The notes under the pieces were generated by a model. It was given only the letters and a program-made list of their open reading frames with translations, was not told the DNA's origin and did not search any database. DNA of 53,824 bases, from the NCBI GenBank assembly GCA_002423025.1, contig DIUN01000011.1:62650-116473 (forward strand), in the 5' to 3' direction. The DNA comes from Sphingomonadales bacterium UBA6157. GTDB taxonomy: Bacteria; Pseudomonadota; Alphaproteobacteria; Sphingomonadales; Sphingomonadaceae. A program made the position numbers and the translations under genes. Every line of letters begins with the position of its first letter. The first letter of the stretch is position 1. This document shows positions 9,105 to 17,705 of the stretch, piece by piece.

Positions 9105-10039
9105 TGACCCGGGCGGATGAGCCCGGCAGCATCCCGCATCTCGTCCGCCTTGGTGCCGCGATGCTCGTGGCAGGGCTTCTGCTCGCCACCCCGGCCACTG
9201 CCGCCCGCAAGAGCGCCATCGCTGCGGCTGAACTTGCGGCCAATCCCTTTGTCCACATCGATCGGGCCATTGCCGAGGGCCGGCTGCCAGCGGCGCAAAT
9301 GCTTATCCTGCACTCGCCGCTTGCCGCCGATGATCCGCGGCTGCTGCTGCGCAGCGCCGAAGTGGCGCTGGCCGATGGCCGGCTGCCGGAAGCAGCGGCA
9401 CGCTTTTTCGAATTGACCGGCCAGGCCGAGATTGCCGCCAAGGCGCAGCAGGGGCTGGGCCTTGCCAAGCTGCGCCTCGGTGACCTGCCGGCGGCGGTGG
9501 CCGCGCTCGATGCGGCGGTGGCGGCCGATGCCACGCTCATCCGCGCTCATGTTGCGCGCGGCGTGGTGGCGGACAAGCAGCGGGACTGGCCGGTGTCGGA
9601 AGCGGCTTATGCCCGGGCGCTGGCGATCGACCCTGTTTCGGTGCCGGCACTGGGCAACCGCGGCTATTCGCGGCTGCTGCGCGGGGACTATTCAGCAGCG
9701 GAGAGTGATTTGCAGCAGGCGATGCTGCAGGATCCGGAGCACAAGCTCATTCTCAACAACCTGCGGCTCGCGCGCGCCATGCAGGGCCGCTATAGCGAGG
9801 CGTTCGTCGGCGCGACCAAGAAGGAGCTGCCGGCCGTGATGAACACCGTGGGCTTTGCCGCGATGGTGCGCGGTGACGATGCCGTGGCAGAAAGCTATTT
9901 CCGCCGCGCGATGGCGCTCAACCCCACCTTCGACAAGACAGCGGCAGCCAATCTCGCGCTCATCGCCGAGCGGCGGCAGGCTGGAAAATCCGCAGGCGCG
10001 CCTGCCGCTGGCCTCCCCGCGCCAATCCCTTCAGAGTGA
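9101..10039 (+). CDS. Exported TPR protein, TadD-like
   Basis: This is a 312-residue TPR protein with an N-terminal signal peptide (hydrophobic core AAMLVAGLLLATPATA, about residues 20-35) but no lipobox cysteine, unlike classic TadD lipoproteins. Several degenerate tetratricopeptide units run from about 60 to 285, for example RGVVADKQRDWPVSEAAYAR and YFRRAMALNPTFDKTAAANL. It follows another TPR gene with a 4-base overlap and precedes the prepilin peptidase. It most likely supports secretin or pilus assembly from the periplasm. The role is inferred from position and repeats. Confidence 0.78.
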   Translation: MMTRADEPGSIPHLVRLGAAMLVAGLLLATPATAARKSAIAAAELAANPFVHIDRAIAEGRLPAAQMLILHSPLAADDPRLLLRSAEVALADGRLPEAAARFFELTGQAEIAAKAQQGLGLAKLRLGDLPAAVAALDAAVAADATLIRAHVARGVVADKQRDWPVSEAAYARALAIDPVSVPALGNRGYSRLLRGDYSAAESDLQQAMLQDPEHKLILNNLRLARAMQGRYSEAFVGATKKELPAVMNTVGFAAMVRGDDAVAESYFRRAMALNPTFDKTAAANLALIAERRQAGKSAGAPAAGLPAPIPSE

Positions 10040-10551
10040 GCTTCATGGATATCGGCAACCTGATGACCCAGGCCGGCCTGCCCGGCGCTGTTGCAGCCGT
10101 GGCGCTGGTTTGCCTGCTGGCGGCGGCGGTGAGCGATATCCACAAGTTCGAGATTCCCGATGAGCTGTCCATCGCCATTCTGGTCGGCGCGCTGGCTTAT
10201 GGGCTGGTGGCGCCGCAGTTCGGCTGGCTGTCCCACCTTGCTGCGCCGCTGGGCTTTTTCGCCTTTGGCCTGTTGGCCTTTTCGCGCGGCTGGCTGGGCG
10301 GCGGTGATGTGAAGCTGATGACCGCCGTCTCGGCCTGGACAGGGCTGGGCGGGCTGCTGCCGATGATGGTCGGCACGGCGTTGGCCGGTGGCGTGCTGGC
10401 GCTGGTGCTGATCATCGTGCGCCGGCTGGCGGCGGCGCGGGTGACAGAGGGCACGCACCGGCTGTTCCGCCGCGAGGCGCCGCTGCCCTATGCCGTGGCG
10501 ATTGCGGCCGGAACCTTGTGGTGGGCGGCTCTCGCCTGGCCGATCCGCTGA
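10036..10551 (+). CDS. cpaA: Prepilin peptidase CpaA (TadV)
   Basis: This is a membrane aspartyl protease of the A24A family that cleaves Flp prepilins. It is the short Tad-type form (171 residues) without the N-terminal methylase domain. The two catalytic aspartates are visible: D34 in AVSDIHKFEIPDE and D91 in the GxGD-like motif GGGDVK. Hydrophobic segments alternate throughout. The start is GTG at 10036, overlapping the previous stop (GTGA), or ATG at 10045. Its stop lies only 4 bases from the stop of the convergent astB gene, leaving no room for an intergenic terminator. Confidence 0.93.
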   Translation: MSFMDIGNLMTQAGLPGAVAAVALVCLLAAAVSDIHKFEIPDELSIAILVGALAYGLVAPQFGWLSHLAAPLGFFAFGLLAFSRGWLGGGDVKLMTAVSAWTGLGGLLPMMVGTALAGGVLALVLIIVRRLAAARVTEGTHRLFRREAPLPYAVAIAAGTLWWAALAWPIR

Positions 10552-10555
10552 GGCC

Positions 10556-11818
10556 CTAGAACTCCAGCGCTTTCAGCAATTCCCGCCGCGCTGCCCAGGC
10601 GGCCTCCCAAAGCGCCGGATTGCCCAGGTCGTCCGGGCCGATTTCCGCCGGCCAATACTGGCCGATCACAGCTTCCAGCTGATCGGCGCGGGCCTCGGAA
10701 AGCCGGAAGCGCGGATCGATTGTGTCGGGCTCCGCCACGACCCGCAGCCGCAGGCAGGCCGGGCCGCCGCCGTTGCGCATCGATTCGCGCACCTCGACAA
10801 AATGCACCGCGCGGATCGGGCCATTGCCGGCGACGAGAGTCTCCAGCCAGGCTTTCACCGGCGCACAGTCCCGCGCTTCGTTGGGCAGGATCAGCGCCAT
10901 GCCGCCATCGGGCAGGGTGACGAGCTGGGAATTGAACAGATAGGAGCGGATGGCATCGGCAAGGCTGACAGCGGCGCTGGGTACTTCCACATAAACAGCC
11001 TCCGGCATCAGCCGGGCAAGATCGGCCTTGAGCGCCGCCGGGTCGGCAAAAGCCTGTTCATGGGCAAACAGCAAATGGCCATTGGCCACGGCCACCACAT
11101 CATTGTGGAAGGCCCCGGCATCGATGGCGGCGGCGGATTGCGCCACGAACAGCGTGCGCGCCGCATCAAGCCCATGGCGGCGGGCCACGGCCTCGCTGGC
11201 ACGGCGGTTCTGCCGGGCCGGGAAGCGGCCACCTTCCTCGCCATAGACGAAGATTTCGAGGCCCGGCGCCTCATGGCTGGCAGCGAGGCGCATATGGTTG
11301 GCGGCGCCTTCATCGCCAAAGCAGGCCGGCACGGCGGCGTGCACCGCGAACGCCGGGTGGGCGAAGGCGAGCCGCAACTGGGCTTCGGTTTGCGCAGGCT
11401 CGATGCTGCGGTGTGTCATGCGGGACAGGTTGGCGACGCTGAGGTGGGCGCGGCCATCGCGCGTGTCCGGCGCGGGGGAGACGGTGGCGGCATTCGCGGT
11501 CCACATCGCAGAGGCGGAGCAGGCCTGGGCGAACAGCCGCGGGTCTGCGGCATGGGCGGCGGCGCACACTTGCGCGTCGCTGCCGGCAAAGCCGAGGCTG
11601 CGCAGCCAGTTGGCATCCGGCCGTTCCAGCGGCAGCAGATAGGCTTGCGGCAGGCCCAGCCCCATGGCGAAGCGCATCTTGGCAAGGCCCTGCAGCGCGG
11701 CTTCGCGCGGTCGCGAAATGTTGCCGGCGTTGGCGGCGCTGGCGAGGTTGCCAAAGCTCAGCGCGGCATAATTGTGCGTGGGACCGATGAGGCCATCGAA
11801 GTTGATTTCGGTGATCAT
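10556..11818 (-). CDS. astB: N-succinylarginine dihydrolase
   Basis: AstB converts N2-succinylarginine to succinylornithine, CO2 and two ammonia in the arginine succinyltransferase (AST) pathway. The N-terminal signature NFDGLIGPTHNYAALSFGN and the catalytic cysteine motif GGPACLRLRV (Cys at about residue 355) identify this pentein-fold hydrolase. The 420 residues are slightly shorter than enterobacterial AstB. It is the last gene of the minus-strand operon M20-astA-astD-astB and overlaps astD by 4 bases. Confidence 0.96.
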   Translation of the reverse strand: MITEINFDGLIGPTHNYAALSFGNLASAANAGNISRPREAALQGLAKMRFAMGLGLPQAYLLPLERPDANWLRSLGFAGSDAQVCAAAHAADPRLFAQACSASAMWTANAATVSPAPDTRDGRAHLSVANLSRMTHRSIEPAQTEAQLRLAFAHPAFAVHAAVPACFGDEGAANHMRLAASHEAPGLEIFVYGEEGGRFPARQNRRASEAVARRHGLDAARTLFVAQSAAAIDAGAFHNDVVAVANGHLLFAHEQAFADPAALKADLARLMPEAVYVEVPSAAVSLADAIRSYLFNSQLVTLPDGGMALILPNEARDCAPVKAWLETLVAGNGPIRAVHFVEVRESMRNGGGPACLRLRVVAEPDTIDPRFRLSEARADQLEAVIGQYWPAEIGPDDLGNPALWEAAWAARRELLKALEF

Positions 11819-13251
11819 GCGGTGATGCTCGCAGAGAGACCGGCAGAGAGACCTGTTGCGATGCTGCCCTGCGGCACGTCCGCTTCCAGGCTGGCGACCG
11901 GCCAGGCGGCATAGTCGGCAGCGTAATAGGCGCTCGGTCGGTGGTTGCCGGACAGGCCGATGCCGCCGAACGGGGCGTTGGAAGCCGCGCCATTGGTCGG
12001 GCGGTTCCAGTTGACGACGCCGGCGCGGCTGGCGGCCCAGAAGCGATCATAGAGCGCGGCGTCGCCACCGATGAGGCCGGCGGCAAGGCCGAACCGCGTG
12101 GCATTGGCGGCAGCGATGGCGCTGTCCCAATCCTGCACGCGGGTGAGCTGGAGCAGCGGCCCGAACAACTCGGTATCGGGCAGGCTGGCGACGCCGGTCA
12201 CGTCGTAGAGCGCCGGGGCGAGGTAGGGCCGGTCCGGCTGGCGGCGGGTGAGCGGACGGATGGTGTGCGCGCCCTTTGCAACAAGCGCTTCGGCGCCGGC
12301 GACCAGCGCATCGGCAGCGGCGTTGGCAATCACCGGCCCCATGAAGGGCTGTGGGTCGGCAAAGGGCGCGCCGATGATGAGGCGGTCCATCAGGGCGGTG
12401 ACGCGCTCGATCAGCGGCGCGTGCGCGCCCTCCCGCACGATCAGCCGGCGGGCGCAGGTGCAGCGCTGGCCGGCGGAGAGATAGCCCGATTGCACGATGA
12501 GCGCGGCGGCGGCATCCAACGCGCTGTCCTCCACATCCCAGACGATCAGCGGGTTGTTGCCGCCCATTTCGAGCGCCAGGATCTTGTGCGGCGTCTCGGC
12601 GAACTGGCGGGCCAGCGCCGCGCCCACGCCGGCCGAGCCGGTGAACAACAGGCCATCGATATCCGCGGCCGCCAGCGCCCGGCCCGTCTCGCCGCCGCCA
12701 TGGACGATGTTGAGCACGCCTTCCGGCAGCCCGGCGGTGGCCCAGCAGGTCGCCATGAAATCGGCAACGGCGGGGGTGAGCTCGGAAGGCTTGAACACCA
12801 ACGTGTTGCCGGCCAGCAGCGCCGGCACGATATGGCCGTTTGGCAGGTGCGCTGGGAAATTATACGGCCCGAGCACGGCCAGCACGCCATGCGGCTTGTG
12901 CCGCAGCACCTGGCGCACGCCGGCCACCTCACCCGTGCGGCTGCCGGCGCGCTCGGCCTGGGCGATGATGGAGATGTCCACCTTGGCGGCCACGCTGGCG
13001 ACTTCGGTGCGGGTTTCCCAAAGCGGCTTGCCGGTTTCGCGCGCGATCAGCCCGGCAAAGGCCTCGGCACGGGCGAGTACCGCGGCCTTGAAGGCCTGCA
13101 CCACGGCGATGCGCTGGGGGAGCGGCGTGTTGGCCCAATGCGGCAGGGCGGCGCGGGCGCGGGCGATGGCGGCGGGCACATCGCCGGGGGTGCCTTCCCA
13201 CAGCCGGTCACCGGTGCAGGGGTCAATCGAGATGAGCGCGGGGCTGGTCAT
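11815..13251 (-). CDS. astD: Succinylglutamate-semialdehyde dehydrogenase
   Basis: AstD oxidises N-succinylglutamate 5-semialdehyde to N-succinylglutamate with NAD+. It is a 478-residue aldehyde dehydrogenase with the cofactor region FTGSAGVG (about residues 203-210), the general base glutamate in LEMGGNNP (E228) and the nucleophile in GQRCTCARR (C264). That last motif, with two nearby cysteines, is characteristic of AstD. It sits between astA (16-base gap) and astB (4-base overlap). Confidence 0.96.
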   Translation of the reverse strand: MTSPALISIDPCTGDRLWEGTPGDVPAAIARARAALPHWANTPLPQRIAVVQAFKAAVLARAEAFAGLIARETGKPLWETRTEVASVAAKVDISIIAQAERAGSRTGEVAGVRQVLRHKPHGVLAVLGPYNFPAHLPNGHIVPALLAGNTLVFKPSELTPAVADFMATCWATAGLPEGVLNIVHGGGETGRALAAADIDGLLFTGSAGVGAALARQFAETPHKILALEMGGNNPLIVWDVEDSALDAAAALIVQSGYLSAGQRCTCARRLIVREGAHAPLIERVTALMDRLIIGAPFADPQPFMGPVIANAAADALVAGAEALVAKGAHTIRPLTRRQPDRPYLAPALYDVTGVASLPDTELFGPLLQLTRVQDWDSAIAAANATRFGLAAGLIGGDAALYDRFWAASRAGVVNWNRPTNGAASNAPFGGIGLSGNHRPSAYYAADYAAWPVASLEADVPQGSIATGLSAGLSASITA

Positions 13252-13267
13252 TCAGGTCTCGCAGGGT

Positions 13268-14290
13268 TCAGGCTTCGAGGTGGCGGATATCGTCGCCGGG
13301 GTGGATGCCCATGGCCTCGGCCTCGGCGCGGGGCAGGGCGGTGCCATCGCCGCCGGCAAGGCCGCGCCAGCAGCGGAACTGGCGCAGGGTGCCGCTGGCG
13401 ATGAGCGCCGGGCGGCAGGCATTCTCGGCCTCCTCGCCGGGCGCGAGCAGGGCCAGCACCTTGGTGACGCGCGCCTCGCGGACGCTGCGCAGCTGGTCGG
13501 TGCGCGCTGTCACAGTCGGGCCGCCATCGAAGATGTCGACGTAATTGTCATAGGTGAAGCCCTCGGCCTCCAGCATGGCCAGCGCGGCGCGGCCCTTGGG
13601 GTGCGGCTTGCCGATCACCGCCTGGGCGCTTTGCGGCAGCAGCGCGGTGTAGATTGGGTGGCGGGGCATCAGATCGGCGATGAACTGGTTGCCGTGGACG
13701 GCATTGAACTTGTCCGCCTCGGTGAAGTCCATGCCGAAGAACTTGGCGCCCAGCCCGTCCCAGAATGGCGAGTTGCCGGTCTCGTCGATCACGCCGCGCA
13801 GCTCGGCGAGCATCTTGTCCCCAAAGCGGGCGCGATGCTGGGCGATGAATAGGTAGCGCGAGCGGGCGAGCAGCTTGCCCAGCCCATCGGTGCGCAGCGC
13901 CGGGTGGAGGAACAGCCCGCCCACTTCGCTGGCGCCATCATGGTCTGTCACGAGGCTGAGGAAGGGCATGGCGAAGCTGCGGCCCAGCGCCCGCGAGGTC
14001 TGGCTCAGCGTGCCGAGCTTGTAGCTGTAGAACGGCCATTCGGCGCCGATGCGGCTGAACGCCATGCCGCAGCCGCCTATCTGGCCGGTGGCGACATTCT
14101 CCAGCAGCAGGATGTAGAGCTCATTGTCCGGCGCGTCCTCGGTGCGGGCAAAGCTGGCTTCCGTCCATTCGAGGCGGCGGGCCAGCGCGGCTTTGTCCGG
14201 CGGCAGGTTGGTGAGGCCGCCGCCGGTGTGGCTGGCAAGCTCCTGCATCGCCGGCAGATCGGCAGCGGTGGCGGGGCGAACGTGCCACAT
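13268..14290 (-). CDS. astA: Arginine N-succinyltransferase
   Basis: AstA transfers succinyl from succinyl-CoA to the alpha-amino group of arginine, the first step of the AST pathway. At 340 residues it matches the family. The N-terminus reads MWHVRPATAADLPAMQELA, followed by TGGGLTNLPPD, conserved in AstA. The open frame continues upstream inside the M20 gene, but the family start is the ATG at 14290, which overlaps the preceding stop by one base. This indicates tight coupling to the M20 hydrolase gene. Confidence 0.95.
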   Translation of the reverse strand: MWHVRPATAADLPAMQELASHTGGGLTNLPPDKAALARRLEWTEASFARTEDAPDNELYILLLENVATGQIGGCGMAFSRIGAEWPFYSYKLGTLSQTSRALGRSFAMPFLSLVTDHDGASEVGGLFLHPALRTDGLGKLLARSRYLFIAQHRARFGDKMLAELRGVIDETGNSPFWDGLGAKFFGMDFTEADKFNAVHGNQFIADLMPRHPIYTALLPQSAQAVIGKPHPKGRAALAMLEAEGFTYDNYVDIFDGGPTVTARTDQLRSVREARVTKVLALLAPGEEAENACRPALIASGTLRQFRCWRGLAGGDGTALPRAEAEAMGIHPGDDIRHLEA

Positions 14291-15534
14291 CAGCGCACCC
14301 AGCCGTGCTGGGCGATACGCATGAGCAGCAGCGCCGAGAGCCGGGCGCGCTCCTCCAGCGAATCCACGCAGAGGAACTCGTCGGCGGAATGGATGGCGCC
14401 GCCGCGCGGGCCGAGCGTGTCCACTACCGCCAGCCCGGTGGCGGCGAGGTTGTTGCCATCGCACACGCCGCCGGTGTCCCGCCAGCTGATCGGCAGGCCC
14501 AGCGCCGCGCCGCAGCTCCGCACCAGGTGGAACAGCCGCGCCTGGTTGGCATCGAGCGGCTTGGGCGGCCGGGCAAAGCTGCCATGGCAGTGAATGTGCA
14601 CCTCATGCGCGGCGGCCACGGCGGCGATGAGCGCGGCAATGTCCGCCTCGGCGCTGGCCTGTGCGGCGAGCGTGGCGGGGCGCATGTTCCAGCGCAGTAC
14701 GGCCTCATCCGGCACGATGTTGTTGGGGCCGCCGCCATCGATTTTCGCCGGGTTGACACTGAGGTCCCCGGTGGTGAGCGCCTTCAGCCGCAGCGCCAGG
14801 TCCGCGGCGGCGAGCAGCGCGTTGCGGCCCTTCTCTGGTTCCCGGCCGGCATGGGCGGCGCGGCCATGGATGACCGCCGAGAAATTGCCCGAGCCCTTGC
14901 GCGCCCCGGCCAGCGTGCCATCGGGCAGCGCCGGCTCATAGGTGAGGCCGAGGTGGCAGCGCCGCGCCGCTTCGGCCAGCAGCGCCGACGAGCCGGGGGA
15001 GGAGACTTCCTCATCGCTGTTGAGCACCACTTCCCAGCCCAGCTGCCCGGCAAATGGCGAGGCCTCGAAGGTGGTGAGCGCCGCCAGCATCACGGCGATG
15101 CCGCCCTTCATGTCGGCCGTGCCGGGGCCGTTCAGCGTGTCGGCATCCTGCCAGCGGCAGGCCTGGAAGGCGTGATCGGCGGCGAACACCGTGTCCATAT
15201 GCCCGGTCAGCAGCACGCGCAGCGGCGCCTCGGGCCGCATGACGATGTGGAGATTGTCCCCATGCGCCAGCGGCACTTCGGCGCCGGCGGCATTGATGGC
15301 GCTCACGGGCGCAGCGGCCAGCCGGCTGATGCTGGCGCCCAGTGGCGCGAAGGCGGCGGCCAGCATGTCGGCCATCGCGGCCAGCCCGGCGAGGTTGCGG
15401 CTGCCGCTGTTTTGCGCGGCCCAGGCCAGCACCTGCGCCTGCATGGCCGGGCGGGCGCCATCGAGCCGGGCGAGCGCGCGCTGCTCATCGGCCTGAAGCG
15501 GGCGCGATTCGGCGAGGCTGGCGGCGGATGGCAT
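14290..15534 (-). CDS. M20-family metallohydrolase heading the ast operon
   Basis: This is a zinc-dependent amidohydrolase or carboxypeptidase of the M20 (CPG2/ArgE/DapE) family, about 414 residues. The metal ligand motifs are complete: LLTGHMDTVF, GPGTADMKGG, LNSDEEVSSPGS and, near the C-terminus, GGAIHSADEF. It is the first gene of the ast operon, overlaps astA by one base, and no astE (M14-type succinylglutamate desuccinylase) is present. I therefore infer that it could hydrolyse N-succinylglutamate or a related acyl-amino acid; this is not shown by the sequence. The ATG at 15534 is preferred; an ATG at 15594 would add 20 residues. Neither has a clear Shine-Dalgarno. Confidence 0.85.
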   Translation of the reverse strand: MPSAASLAESRPLQADEQRALARLDGARPAMQAQVLAWAAQNSGSRNLAGLAAMADMLAAAFAPLGASISRLAAAPVSAINAAGAEVPLAHGDNLHIVMRPEAPLRVLLTGHMDTVFAADHAFQACRWQDADTLNGPGTADMKGGIAVMLAALTTFEASPFAGQLGWEVVLNSDEEVSSPGSSALLAEAARRCHLGLTYEPALPDGTLAGARKGSGNFSAVIHGRAAHAGREPEKGRNALLAAADLALRLKALTTGDLSVNPAKIDGGGPNNIVPDEAVLRWNMRPATLAAQASAEADIAALIAAVAAAHEVHIHCHGSFARPPKPLDANQARLFHLVRSCGAALGLPISWRDTGGVCDGNNLAATGLAVVDTLGPRGGAIHSADEFLCVDSLEERARLSALLLMRIAQHGWVR

Positions 15535-15606
15535 GGCAACAGTGATACCGGAAGCGCGGCGGTGGCGCCACAAAATTTGTGATGCAAGAAACATGGTATT
15601 GTTAAT

Positions 15607-15616
15607 GTGATATCAC
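15607..15616. promoter_or_regulatory. Palindrome GTGATATCAC between the ast operon and the permease
   Basis: This perfect 10-base palindrome lies in the short AT-richer segment between two divergent genes, the M20 hydrolase and the amino-acid permease. The position and symmetry fit an operator for a dimeric regulator of both transcription units. The regulator is unknown and chance occurrence is not excluded. Confidence 0.35.
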
Positions 15617-15665
15617 GAACGCAGAAATTTTTTGCAGGTGCGAACGCCGCCCGCCGCAACAGCGC

Positions 15666-15696
15666 TTGACCCGGCCCGCGCTTGCTGCCCCTATGC
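15666..15696 (+). promoter_or_regulatory. Possible promoter of the amino-acid permease
   Basis: A TTGACC (-35-like, 15666-15671) is followed after 19 bases by CTATGC (-10-like, 15691-15696), about 60 bases before the permease start. The spacing is longer than ideal. This is a visual match only. Confidence 0.25.
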
Positions 15697-15755
15697 GAGC
15701 CGGGAAAATCGCGAGCCGCCAAAGGCAGCCGCGATCGCAATTGAGGGGAAAATCC

Positions 15756-17312
15756 TTGGCTGACTGGCGCGTTAAATCGCTCGATTCGATCATGGCGAAT
15801 GCCAAGAAAAAGGCGCTCACCCGCTCGCTGGGGGCTTTCCAGCTCACCATGCTGGGCATCGGCGGCATCATCGGCACCGGCATCTTCGTGCTCACCGCGG
15901 AAGCGGCGCAGATCGCCGGCCCGGCCATGCTCATCAGCTTCGTCATCTCGGCCGTGGTCTGCGGCCTTGCCGCACTCTGCTATGCCGAGCTGGCCTCGAT
16001 GGTGCCGGTCTCGGGCTCGGCCTACACCTACAGCTATGCCACCTTCGGCGAGATTCTCGCCTGGATCGTCGGCTGGGCGCTGGTGCTGGAATATGCGGTG
16101 GCGGCAAGCGCCGTCGCGGTCGGCTGGTCCGGCTATGCGGTGGGCGTGTTGCAGAGCTTTGCCGGCATCGAGCTGCCCAAGGCGCTGGTCAACGGGCCAT
16201 ACGCTGGCGGCATCATCAACCTGCCGGCGGTCATCATCTCGCTGGGCGTCACCTGGCTGCTGGTCATCGGCACCAAGGAGAGCGCGATGGTCAACGCCGT
16301 GCTCGTCGTCGTCAAGGTGCTGGCGCTCACGGCCTTTGTCGCGCTCGCCGTGCCGGCCGCGCAGTCTGAAAATTTCGTGCCGTTCATGCCGCTTGGCGCT
16401 GCCAGCACGATCAGCGCGGCCTCGATCATCTTCTTCGCCTTCATCGGCTTCGATGCTGTTTCCACAGCGGCGGAAGAGACCAAGGACCCGCAGCGCAACA
16501 TCCCGATCGGCCTCATCGCCAGCCTCGGCATCTGCACGGTGTTCTACCTGCTCGTCGGCGCCGGCGTGATCGGCAGCTATGGCGCCCAGCCAATCATGGA
16601 CGCCACCGGCGCTGCCCCGATGCCCGGCTCGATGGAAATGGCCGCGCTCTGCGAGGCCGATACCGGCGCGATGGTCGTCTGCTCCAAGGAGGCGCTGGCC
16701 CATGTGCTGCGCTCGATCGGGTATCCCGGCATCGGCAATGTGCTGGGCCTGGCTGCCGGCTTCGCGCTGCCCTCCGTCATCCTCATGATGATGTTCGCCC
16801 AGACCCGGGTGTTCTTCGTGATGTCACGTGATGGCCTGCTGCCGGGCGTGCTCTCCAAGATCCACCCGAAATACAAGACGCCGCATATCGTTACCATCAT
16901 CACCGGTGCCGGCGTGACGCTGGGTGCGGCCTTCTTCCCGGTCGGCCAGCTCGCTTCAGTCTCGAACGGCGGCACGCTCTGCGCCTTCTTCTTCGTGGCA
17001 CTGGCGATCATGATGCTGCGCCGGTCCGATCCTGATCGCCCCCGCAGCTTCCGCACCCCGGCCGTGTGGATCGTGGCGCCCGCCGCCGCCATCGGCTGCC
17101 TGGTGCTGTTCGGCTTCCTCTCCACCGTGGCGCAGCTGTTCTTCTTCGGCTGGGCGGCGGCAGGGCTGGCCTTCTACTATCTCTATGGCCGCACCCGCTC
17201 GAACATCGCGCGCGGCATCGATGATGTGATCGGTGAGCTCGACCCGAACGTGCCGCCGCAGGGCGTGCCGCCGCTGCCGGGCATCCACACGCCGGGCGGC
17301 AAGGACGCCTGA
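15756..17312 (+). CDS. APC-superfamily amino-acid permease
   Basis: This is a 518-residue polytopic amino-acid transporter of the APC family. The first membrane helix carries the substrate/ion-binding motif MLGIGGIIGTGIFV, and about 12-13 hydrophobic segments follow. A loop insertion around residues 285-330 contains three cysteines (ALCEADTG, VVCSKEA). I place the start at TTG 15756 because GAGGGG (15743-15748) lies 7 bases upstream; an ATG further upstream at 15666 has no such site and would add a basic, non-family leader. Divergence from the arginine catabolism operon suggests uptake of a cationic or related amino acid, but specificity cannot be read from the sequence. Confidence 0.9.
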   Translation: MADWRVKSLDSIMANAKKKALTRSLGAFQLTMLGIGGIIGTGIFVLTAEAAQIAGPAMLISFVISAVVCGLAALCYAELASMVPVSGSAYTYSYATFGEILAWIVGWALVLEYAVAASAVAVGWSGYAVGVLQSFAGIELPKALVNGPYAGGIINLPAVIISLGVTWLLVIGTKESAMVNAVLVVVKVLALTAFVALAVPAAQSENFVPFMPLGAASTISAASIIFFAFIGFDAVSTAAEETKDPQRNIPIGLIASLGICTVFYLLVGAGVIGSYGAQPIMDATGAAPMPGSMEMAALCEADTGAMVVCSKEALAHVLRSIGYPGIGNVLGLAAGFALPSVILMMMFAQTRVFFVMSRDGLLPGVLSKIHPKYKTPHIVTIITGAGVTLGAAFFPVGQLASVSNGGTLCAFFFVALAIMMLRRSDPDRPRSFRTPAVWIVAPAAAIGCLVLFGFLSTVAQLFFFGWAAAGLAFYYLYGRTRSNIARGIDDVIGELDPNVPPQGVPPLPGIHTPGGKDA

Positions 17313-17339
17313 GGCACAGGGTGTTGTAGACAGGAAAGG

Positions 17340-17370
17340 GGCCGGGGAGCGAAAGCTTCCCGGCCTTTTT
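17340..17370 (+). terminator. Rho-independent terminator after the permease
   Basis: An 11-base stem (GGCCGGGGAGC at 17340-17350 with GCTTCCCGGCC at 17355-17365, one G-T pair) with a GAAA loop is followed by five T. It is a textbook terminator 27 bases after the permease stop, and it marks the left limit of the lower-GC stretch. Confidence 0.92.
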
Positions 17371-17705
17371 CGTTCGGTTTGCATGCCATTCTAGTACAGG
17401 CTGGGCGACAAGCGACCCCACGTAGGGCCTCCGAACTATAATTGACCTCTGGCCGGTATTGATCTGTTTGCTGACTAGCGGCTTTTCATACCTCTATAGC
17501 GAAACCGGACATTGGAATTGAGCCGTCATGTATAGGCTGTACGTCGCGTTAGAAATTGCGACAATCCGGAACTGTCATTCGGCTCTTTCGGGGCGGGAGC
17601 TTAAGCAGATTCTCCTTAAGGGGCCCGATCGGCAATATTGCCGTTGATTGGGTACGACTAAACTTGAATTAGCGCTGCATGCCACACCGAGTCTTAGAGG
17701 TAGCA
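17371..17705. other. AT-richer spacer upstream of the KAP NTPase
   Basis: There is no gene I can support in these 335 bases. Composition is visibly less GC-rich than the flanks, as in the gene that follows. A perfect 14-base palindrome CGGCAATATTGCCG lies at 17630-17643, about 60 bases before the start codon, in a good place for an operator. No tRNA, integrase remnant or flanking direct repeat was seen. Confidence 0.55.
17630..17643. promoter_or_regulatory. 14-base palindrome upstream of the KAP NTPase
   Basis: CGGCAATATTGCCG is a perfect palindrome located 62 bases before the start of the KAP NTPase gene. It may be a binding site for a dimeric repressor, or may form a small hairpin in the leader. 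No regulator gene is adjacent. Confidence 0.35.
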
